From Siphonodentalium dalli (Eukaryota; Mollusca; Scaphopoda; Gadilida; Siphonodentaliidae), in the NCBI GenBank assembly GCA_032622095.1, contig CP136062.1:33852918-33916917 (forward strand): a stretch of 64,000 nucleotides of DNA. The letters are read 5' to 3'. Under the pieces are notes generated by a model. That model worked only from the letters and a program-made list of their open reading frames with translations. It was not told where the DNA came from and did not search any database. This document shows positions 57,131 to 64,000 of this stretch, piece after piece. Positions within the stretch are counted from its first letter, which is position 1. Each line of letters opens with the position of its first letter. A program made the translations under genes and the position numbers.

Positions 57131-57514
57131 CTAGCCGATGAGCCCGACGTTGTCCGGGCTATTCAAAAACCAAATTTCAAGTCGATAGCTCCACCCGTTT
57201 CTGAGATCTGGTCTGCGCATGCGCGAAGCTGGCGTCGCACGGGCTCGGCGACCCGATAAAATTTGTATCCGGGGCAAGATACATTCACATACCAAATTTC
57301 AAGTCGATAGCTCCACCCGTTTCCGAGATCTCGTCTGCGCATGCGCTGCACGGGCATCGCACGGGCTTGCCAATATGACAAGGACGACCGCCTGGTCAAA
57401 CTACACACACGTACCAAGTTTCGTCCCGATCGGTCGAGAATCGTAGATTTGTATCAATGACATACAGACAGACATACAGACAGACAGACAGAGGTCTTCA
57501 AAATATATATGAGA
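57131..57514 (-). mobile_element. Non-autonomous Helitron, family B, copy B3
   Basis: CTAG at 57131, hairpin AGCCCGACGTTGTCCGGGCT, then two core units and GACCGCCTGGTCAAACTAC, a CAGA microsatellite (57463-57492) and the 5' terminus (complement of TCTCATATATATTTTGAAG) ending at 57514. It has the fewest core units of the family B copies. Confidence 0.8.
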
Positions 57515-58210
57515 CTAGCCGATGAGCCCGACGTTGTCCGGGCTATTCAAAAACCAAATTTCAAGTCGATAGCTCCACCCGTTTCCGAGATCTGGTCTGC
57601 GCATGCGCGAAGCTGGCGCAAATTTCAAGTCGATAGCTCTACCCGTTTCCGAGATCTGGTCTGCGCATGCGCGAAGCTGGCGTCGCACGGGCTCGGTGAC
57701 CCGATAAAATTCGCTAGCCGATGATCGAGCCCAACGTTGTCCGGGCTATTCAAAAAACAAATTTCAAGTCGATAGCTCCACCAGTTTCCGAGATCTGGTC
57801 TGCGCATGCGCGAAGCTGGCGTCGCACGGGCTCGGCGACCCGATAAAATTCGTATCCGGGGCAAGATACATTCACATACCAAATTTCAAGTCGATAGCTC
57901 CACCCGTTTCCGAGATCTCGTCTGCGCATGCGCGAAGCTGGCGTCGCATGGGCTCGGCGACCCGATAAAATTCGTATTCGGGGCAAGATACATTCAAATA
58001 GCAAATTTCAAGTCGATAGCTCCACCCGTTTCCGAGATCTCGTCTGCGCATGCGCTGCACAGCGTCGCACGGGCTCGCCAATACGACAACGACCACCGCC
58101 TGGTCAAACTACACACACGTACCAAGTTTCGTCCCGATCGGTCGAGAATCGTAGATTTGTATTAATGACAAACAGACAGACAGACAGAGGTCTTCAAAAT
58201 ATATATGAGA
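57515..58210 (-). mobile_element. Non-autonomous Helitron, family B, copy B4 with an internal second 3' end
   Basis: It starts with CTAG and the hairpin at 57515. At 57714 a second CTAGCCGATG with a hairpin (AGCCCAACGTTGTCCGGGCT) appears inside, followed by further core units. The segment 57515-57713 therefore looks like an extra, truncated 3' part added to a complete element 57714-58210. The 5' terminus abuts B5. Confidence 0.8.
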
Positions 58211-58628
58211 CTAGCCGATGAGCCCGACGTTGTCCGGGCTATTCAAAAAACAAATTTCAAGTCGATAGCTCTACCCGTTTCCGAGATCTGGTCTGCGCAT
58301 GCGCGAAGCTGGCGTCGCACGGGCTCGGCGACCCGATAAAATTCGTATCCGGGGCAAGATACATTCGCATCCGGGGCAAGATACATTCACATAGCAAATT
58401 TCAAGTCGATAGCTCCACCCGTTTCCGAGATTTCGTCTGCGCATGCGCGAAGCGGGCGCCGCACGGGCTCGCCAATACGACAACGTTCACCGCCCGGTCA
58501 AACTACACACACGTACCAAGTTTCGTCCCGATCGGTCGAGAATCGTAGATTTGTATAAATGACAGACAGACAGACAGACAGACAAACAAACATACATACA
58601 GACAGAGGTCTTCAAAATATATATGAGA
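58211..58628 (-). mobile_element. Non-autonomous Helitron, family B, copy B5
   Basis: CTAG and hairpin at 58211. Core units include a local duplication of ATCCGGGGCAAGATACATTC near 58345-58390. CAGA microsatellite (58562-58610). The 5' terminus ends at 58628 and host T follows at 58629. Together with A3, B3 and B4 it forms one array bounded once by host A (56239) and T. Confidence 0.8.
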
Positions 58629-58629
58629 T

Positions 58630-59110
58630 ATCAAAGTAATTCCATATTTTGCATTAAATTCCATTTTTGATAAATATTTCGCTTATTTTTGATGAATATC
58701 CATGTTTTTGTCCAATTTTGCATTGATATTGCCCATTTTGTTGAATATTTCTATTTTTGATTCATCTGCATAACTCGCTATATAATTAATTGCCAATTTT
58801 TGAATATATAGTCCAGTTTTTATAAATTGCTGCATTTTTGTCAATTATTGCCCAAATTTTGATATATTTTGCTGTCAATTGTTTAATTATCCTATAATTT
58901 GTCCATTTTTTATGTAATTCCTCCTGTTTACCTTGCATAAATTATTTTTGCCTGATAAATTATCCATTTTTGCTCTGATATTGCCATTTTTGCCATACAT
59001 TTTTTCATATACAATGCCTATTATCCATTTTTGTATGCCATTCCAGATTTTGACATCCAATTTTGCCATGTTTGTGCTTATTGCATACCAAAATTTTCAA
59101 TTAATGTTTC
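58630..59110. repeat. T-rich degenerate array of CCATTTTTG motifs
   Basis: About twenty copies of (T)CCATTTTTG or close variants occur at irregular 20-30 bp spacing, almost all on the plus strand (for example 58661, 58960, 58984, 59025). No stops pattern or coding sense is evident. The array lies directly between the Helitron array and the gag-like frame, so it could be retrotransposon leader or LTR sequence, but no LTR boundary or primer-binding site could be recognised. Confidence 0.5.
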
Positions 59111-59298
59111 AACTTCAATTTTGCATTTATGTTATTGTTCTAATGAATGTCAACAAAACCCATTTAAAGGTAACATCAAGCTCGTAGGAAGTAAAATACT
59201 ACTTCAGGGCACTTGTTACAGAGAGTTCTATCAGATTCATTATATTTGATTGTCAACTTATTTACTTTTGAAGATGGCTTCCATATATAATAAAGTAA

Positions 59299-60229
59299 AT
59301 GTCAACAGAAAATTTTTATGATCTGCAAGCAATCCCCGGTGTCGGACCCAAAGTAGCTGAGTCCATTATTGAAAGAAGAAAGACAATACGCTTTCTATCA
59401 AAGGAAGATTTATTCACGATCCCATTTTTCAGAGGGTCGAGGGATCAAATGGCAGTTATTGATTTTTCAGTACCACCAAAGCCAACATATCTTGATAATT
59501 CCATCAACAATGATATGGTGACACAAAATCCCATTCCGAATGTTATTAGGTCACCAACACCAAATGTAACTTCACCTGAATTCCCACAACAAATGTTAGG
59601 TGCAGGATACCTATCTCCAGGAAATCTGGGTAACACAGGTGTGATGAGTATGTCATCAGATATCACTTATGATGAGGCAAGGAAACAAGGTGATGATAAA
59701 AGGGTTGAAAATTACAAGCCCACAACACCTAATATAAGGGTTGAAAATTACCAGCCCATAACGCCAAGTCACAGAAACACAGGTACACCGCAATGATATA
59801 AATTGTTGGGTAATTTACCATTGATGGATTCTGATAGTGATAGTGAGTCATATTCTGTCACAAAAGCTGCAAATACTGCAACAGTGAATTATTTGACAAG
59901 TCAAGGGGTGATACCAAAAACAGTTCCAAGAAATTTATCGAATTTCATGAGTTGTGATCAATCCACAAACTTTGTCAACACAAATGGTTTACCGGTTATG
60001 AGTACAAGAGCCACCAAGTGTAAGTTACACTGCAACATTTCCCATGAGTGCAGTAACAACAACACCATCTAGGTCATCAACCATTATTTCTAACCATGGT
60101 GTCATTCAAAGTATATCAGTCATCACAACCATGGCATCACATGTGGTAGTGACAAGCACACATAGTAGCGCAGCGCAAGCAATGCCAGTAAATGTTAGTA
60201 AACATAGTTTTACTACAGTAATGTCCTAA
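59299..60229 (+). pseudogene. LTR-retrotransposon gag-like gene, N-terminal part, broken
   Basis: From ATG 59299 the frame begins MSTENFYDLQAIPGVGPKVA, then ESIIERRKTI and LFTIPFFRGS. This is a helix-hairpin-helix-like start (IPGVGPKVA) that I associate with gag-type proteins of invertebrate retroelements. A TGA at 59794-59796 interrupts it and the same frame continues from 59797 (MDSDSDSESYS) to 60072. A frameshift near 60000 then moves reading to a Ser/Thr-rich frame (60044-60229, MSAVTTTPSRSSTIISNHGV). Low complexity rich in Asn, Pro, Ser and Thr is typical of gag linkers. At 60227 the gene is split by a 2.5-kb insertion and resumes at 62756. An alternative is a host protein with an unusual polyQ domain, but the remnant zinc knuckle downstream favours gag. 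Confidence 0.6.
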
Positions 60230-60418
60230 GTAATCGACCTCTTAACCAAAGCAGAATTATGGGTAACTTTTCAGGATTTAGTCGGAAATATGGCTTGTTG
60301 CCATTCATCGGAAAGCTCTCCCCGAGAGCTTTCCGATGAATGGCAACAAGCCATATTTCCGACTAAATCCTGAAAAGTTACCCATAATTCTGCTTTGGTT
60401 AAGAGGTCGATTACTTAG
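60226..60418. repeat. Perfect palindrome, 95-bp arms, 3-base loop
   Basis: Bases 60226-60320 are the exact reverse complement of 60324-60418 (CTAAGTAATCGACCTCTTAA .. GGAAAGCTCTC, loop CCC, GAGAGCTTTCC .. TTACTTAG). I checked every position of the two arms by eye and found no mismatch. The arm tip includes TAAGTAAT, which is also the possible target duplication of the insertion that begins here. Confidence 0.95.
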
Positions 60419-61175
60419 AGCGTTACTGTATGTCTTCAAATTACAATAATTACATCCACTTCATTCTCTATAGTAAATTGCCGTTGAGTTTATCAAAGCT
60501 AATGTAATTATATCGGATAATTACATTAGGTCGAGATTTTATCAGTGCAACAAAAACGACCCAAAAGTACTTGAGCGCAATGATATTTGTAGTCTGTTGC
60601 ATAGTAACTAAGGATGCTACTTTCGTCACACTCGCTTCGCAGTAGACATTTTTTGTTCACGAACGGTATGAAAGCCAATAAAAGAATAATAAATAAATAT
60701 CCAAATAAAGACAATGAAATAAACATTCCCAAGCTGTTTACAGAGTAGAACTATAAATTTGATCGTATCTGCGACGTTTCGTTACGAAATGCATGGCTAA
60801 ACTTACACAACTTTTTTGTTTTCGTTTAATTTATTTACATTTTCACAATGCATAGGGCCGTGTCGATCATATGCATTATGATTTTTGAAAGACCACGGGA
60901 GCTTGGAACTTGATCAAATTGATCAACAACTGCCTTAATTAGGCTAATTAGCAATGTTTTGGTCATAATGCTGGGCCAAAATTTGCTAATTAAGGAAGTT
61001 ATTGATCAAGTTCCAAACTCAAATGGTATTGGTAAGACCGTCACAAGTCCATGCATGGTACCGTACATTATAATTTTCTGTCATGTCAACAATTTATAAA
61101 TTATATATATTCTGTGATGAAATTTTTAATTATTGTTAACAAATATTCCCAAACATTGTACCCAGTCCCCTAGAA

Positions 61176-61246
61176 CATGCCATGAATCTCTACTCTGACT
61201 GATGCCCGTGTCTACGACGTCAGCCAGAGCAGAGATTCATGGCATG
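61176..61246. repeat. Hairpin
   Basis: CATGCCATGAATCTCTACTC pairs with GAGCAGAGATTCATGGCATG with one mismatch; the loop is about 27 bases. Confidence 0.85.
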
Positions 61247-61258
61247 ATCTACCACTAC

Positions 61259-62090
61259 CAGTCCCCGTGAGAAAACCGCAGCAGATTTTTTTCCATTCGT
61301 CTCCGTGTAGCGATAATTATGTTACAAACCTTTACGTGATTTCTGAGATCCCAGAGACTGTCCCTACAGGCTACAGAGCCAGAGGAGTAGAGGACCCTAC
61401 AAACTTACAAAGTCCCTGTTAAAAATACAGCATGTTTCTTCACCGCGTTTCAGTGTAATGATATGTTGCAAAGTGTTACGAAGTGTAAGTTGTAACCGGT
61501 ACGTGTTTCAAATAATATCAAGTCCTCATAAGAAAACCGCAGCATATTTTTTAATCTCATCTCAATGCAACGATATGTTACAAAGTGTTACGAAGCGTTA
61601 CGTAAATGATTTCTAAGATCCACAGAGACCGCTCGTAGACAGTTGTTACAAATGATATAAAGTCCCTGTGAGAAAACCGCAGTATATTTTTTCATATCAT
61701 CCGAGTGTAGCGATAAGTTATGTTACAAAGTTTTACGAAGCATTACATTATGTGATTTCTGAGATCCACAGAGACCGCTTGTCGATGGGTGTATGCAAAT
61801 GATGTAAAGTCCCAATGAGAAAACCGAGTATATTTCTTCAACTCGTTTCAGTGTAGTTACGAAGGTTTATGTGATTTATGAGATTCCACATATCGATATA
61901 CCGCTCGTAGACGGGTGTTCAAATTATTGTTCAATGCAAAGCTCTCAAGTCCCCATGAGAATAACAGCAGAATTTTCTTCACCCCATCGCAGTGTAGCAA
62001 CATGTAATTGTTAGAATGCAAAGAAATGAATTGACAAGTTTAAGAACATTTTGTGATTTCTGAGATTTCTCAGAAACTGGTCATATTCAT
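61259..62090. repeat. Degenerate tandem repeat, about six units of about 140-150 bp
   Basis: Unit starts near 61259, 61409, 61522, 61663, 61809 and 61949 share AGTCCC..TGAGAAAACCGCAG, TATTTTTTCA, CAGTGTAGCGATA, TGTTACAAAG, TACGAAG, GTGATTTCTGAGATCC and CAGAGACCGCTCGTAGAC. Divergence is substantial. The array lies wholly inside the 2.5-kb insertion. Confidence 0.75.
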
Positions 62091-62346
62091 GTCTGGATAC
62101 AAGTTCTTTTTAATAATCACTTTTAATTTTACCAAATATATTAGTTTTTGATCAATAAATCATCTTGACCATGATAGTTTATTCTTCTGAAAACTTGTTT
62201 GTCTATACTAACTGTGGAGCGAAAAATCGAAATAGAAAAAATATTTGGCTCAATGCCGACAGATAGGAGAATTCCTATAAGAAAATGTTCACTAAACTTA
62301 TTGATTATCGCCTGTTTCTGAGTCCTAGTTGACATATGGAGACTAA

Positions 62347-62565
62347 ATGTATTCCAAAATTCTGCTAATAATGTTTAATTTTCCTCCAACGATGGCAAAG
62401 TTTATTAATTTTGGTTTCGTCCTTGACATACGCTTCGGGGAAAACCCACTCGATCTATCAGTATCAATCGATCGATATTATTCGGACGAAAATGGAGAGA
62501 TGTTTTCAGCTCAAGTCGTCACAGATCCTAATCGGACAGTGACTCTGTTTCGGTCCGTTATTTGA
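62347..62565 (+). other. Candidate small reading frame inside the insertion
   Basis: 72 codons including MAKFINFGFVLDIRFGENPL and SIDRYYSDENGEMFSAQVVT. The composition looks more protein-like than neighbouring frames, but there is no recognised family and no conserved copy in the window. It could be a remnant of the inserted element's gene or chance. Confidence 0.25.
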
Positions 62566-62683
62566 GAACATATAGTTCCTTGCTTCAACTGTCTTTCAAG
62601 GGCGAAAATGTTTTTAAAATCAATATTTAACAATAATGGTATAATTATATGGAATAATCTCGGTTTCCTAATGTAATTACAGT

Positions 62684-62742
62684 CTAAAGGCATATGCCGA
62701 ATCACAAACTCTTATAAATCGCGATTCGACATATGCCTTTAG
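62684..62742. repeat. Hairpin at the right end of the insertion
   Basis: CTAAAGGCATATGCCGAATC pairs with GATTCGACATATGCCTTTAG with one mismatch. Outside it GGAATAAT (62651) and ATTATTCC (62745) extend the fold. Confidence 0.85.
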
Positions 62743-62755
62743 AAATTATTCCTTA

Positions 62756-63735
62756 AGTAATACTGGTGCAGTACAGCACAGTGCAATACCAGTAACATCA
62801 CAGCCATGTGTCAATAAATTTCAAACAAGTTTCCAATTGCCAAATATGTTAACAAATAAACCAACATTTACGTTTGGTAATAGTAAGACTTCATCGAAGG
62901 TGCAAAATACTGCGCCGGCAAATAGACGAATGCCCATTTTGCCACACAAAGTGCCAAAACAAAAGCCTCAAATAGTTTCGGCATACAATCCACCAATTTC
63001 ACAAGTACCTACTGGTGTGAATAATCAAGCACAGACACAATTTGTTGCAACTTATACAAATATGATGCCAAATTTGAATATGCCACCACCAAATTTGTAT
63101 TGGCAACAAGGTCGTTTAACTGTACAAACCGATCAAAACCACAGGTCAATAGGTCAAAGCTTTTCGCAACCTACACAACTATTGAATAACATGGGATCAA
63201 CATCAAAAGGTTCACCGCAGGTATCAGCCAATGGTAACCAAACGTTGGTACCCCCAGATATACAATATCAACAAATGGCACAGTCACAACCTCAGCAACA
63301 ACAACAACCACATGTAACTCAAATGACACAACAATTTGTACACTATCAGCAACTGCAACAATTTCAACCAGTGGTACAAAAATTACAACAACAACCTCAG
63401 CAATTACAACAACAACCACAACAATTGCAACAACCTCAGCAAATGCAACAACCGCAACAATTTCAACAACAACAAATAATCCCACAATTTCAACATATGC
63501 AATCATATGTACAACAACCTCAACAACAGCAAGTACAGCCACAAATGTATAACCCACAGCCAGTACAGGTTTTCGAAAAATTAGAAATTACGCCAAAGTT
63601 GAGCATAAGGAGAACAAACCGCCTCATACGGACCGATCTCCATCACCATCAAGGGGCAACAACTCTCGCTGCCATTTTATTAATGACTGTCCCTCAAATA
63701 ACTCTAAAAATAAATCTAGTTCGGACAGAAAGTGA
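62756..63735 (+). pseudogene. gag-like gene, C-terminal part: polyQ region and broken zinc knuckle
   Basis: Coding resumes without a start (SNTGAVQHSAIPVTSQPCVN) and runs open to about 63560. It passes a Pro/Asn-rich stretch (NMMPNLNMPPPNLYW) and a long Gln-rich region (about 63285-63560) made of CAACAA/CCTCAA codon repeats. A frameshift near 63560-63575 moves the meaningful frame: it then reads RNYAKVEHKENKPPHTDRSP, SPSRGNNSRCHFINDCP and a Lys/Ser-rich end SKNKSSSDRK before TGA (63733-63735). RCHFINDCP looks like a CCHC zinc knuckle missing the piece between its first Cys and the His. That supports a nucleocapsid region of a gag, and its loss supports a dead copy. Confidence 0.6.
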
Positions 63736-64000
63736 GTGTCCTTCAATTTAAACAGGAAGGGATCCGATCCAGAAGTCTGATAGGTAGCCCAATTAATCAA
63801 AATGACTTCATCACAGATGTAACAAAGGTTAATGATCAAACCATAAATAACGATAACTTGTCTGATGAAACTTCACCAAAATTTGTGAGAAACGACAACG
63901 TTAATTCACAGAAAACAAGTTCAGATGATAACAGTTATTTGCTACCAGAAGAGAATGAAACCATTCTCACAATCAATAGAATTAAATCATTATCTGCAAT
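63717..64000 (+). pseudogene. Start of the pol-like frame, running off the window
   Basis: A frame different from that of the gag end is open from about 63717 to the last base. It reads VSVLQFKQEGIRSRSLIGSP, then NQNDFITDVTKVNDQTINND, and near the edge LLPEENETILTINRIKSLSA. An acidic linker after the basic gag end, in a shifted frame, is where the protease domain of a Gypsy-like pol would begin. The D(T/S)G motif should appear just past 64000 if this reading is right. The copy is probably dead given the breaks upstream. Confidence 0.45.

Larger units (their letters stand above)
60235..62753. mobile_element. 2.5-kb insertion splitting the gag-like gene, flanked by TAAGTAAT
   Basis: TAAGTAAT occurs at 60227-60234 and 62754-62761, and coding in the same frame (codon starts congruent to 2 modulo 3) is present on both sides. 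This suggests an insertion with an 8-bp target duplication. The insert contains the perfect palindrome at its left end, inverted pairs (TTGGAACTTGATCAA / TTGATCAAGTTCCAA at 60905 and 61002), a hairpin at 61176-61246, about six units of a 145-bp repeat, a small open frame and a hairpin at 62684-62742. An intron is less likely because no good donor or acceptor sits at the junctions. Confidence 0.6.

Noticed and set aside
60226-62756. Reading the 2.5-kb gap in the gag-like gene as an intron
   Set aside because: No consensus donor or acceptor at the points where coding stops and resumes, while an exact 8-bp direct repeat is present at both.
62837-63751. Gln-rich frame read as a host transcription factor
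   Set aside because: The meaningful reading shifts frame before the residual zinc knuckle and basic tail, and the upstream HhH and downstream shifted frame fit gag-pol better; a host gene is not fully excluded.

Overview
This is animal nuclear DNA, probably from a bivalve or another mollusc. It is AT-rich and gene-poor, with no operons, Shine-Dalgarno sites, rRNA genes or CRISPR arrays. The only convincing host coding sequence is a few short exons separated by introns of tens of kilobases. The rest is mobile-element debris. The mollusc assignment is inference: many repeats have the layout of bivalve pearl/HINE elements (tandem core repeats of about 150 bp, a CAGA/GGAC microsatellite, a terminal hairpin), and the long decayed reading frame near 60 kb resembles an LTR-retrotransposon gag.

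Host gene: three minus-strand exons with good splice sites and compatible phases (54275-54359, 27506-27652, about 11354-11460) read like parts of a CDP-alcohol phosphotransferase (choline/ethanolamine phosphotransferase, CEPT1/CHPT1 family). If correct, most of the window is introns of one gene read right to left. The catalytic CDP-alcohol motif is not seen and should lie beyond the right end. One exon expected between 54.3 and 27.6 kb was not found. A possible plus-strand first exon with a TATA box lies at 37.57-37.83 kb.

Layout: 0-2.4 kb unrecognised with a diverged duplication; 2.4-3.7 kb two head-to-tail Helitrons (minus); 5.1-9.0 kb a foldback element with about 0.48 kb terminal inverted repeats and an 8-bp target duplication; 11-14 kb twin hairpins, an exon and a HINE-like element; 17.9-20.6 kb a MITE and a 1.8 kb long-TIR element with decayed coding sequence; 22.7-25.0 kb a 2.3 kb palindrome; 25.5-31.1 kb several hairpin elements, two of them hairpins within hairpins; 31.3-32.7 kb two head-to-tail Helitrons (plus); 33.5-34.4 kb HINE-like; 34.9-35.6 kb a Crypton tyrosine-recombinase pseudogene; 36.1-37.0 kb a TIR element with a 5-bp target duplication; 40.8-41.4 kb a THAP/DDE transposase pseudogene; 42.9-50.6 kb five similar hairpin-tailed elements and a 3.2 kb element carrying a higher-order satellite; 50.8-54.2 kb an inverted-repeat-bounded block with palindrome-rich repeats, a tRNA-like element and a 47-bp minisatellite open in all six frames; 56.2-58.6 kb at least four fused Helitrons (minus); 59.3-64.0 kb a decayed retrotransposon gag/pol start, split by a 2.5 kb insertion that begins with a perfect palindrome with 95-bp arms.

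All family names rest on motif reading alone; no database search was possible.
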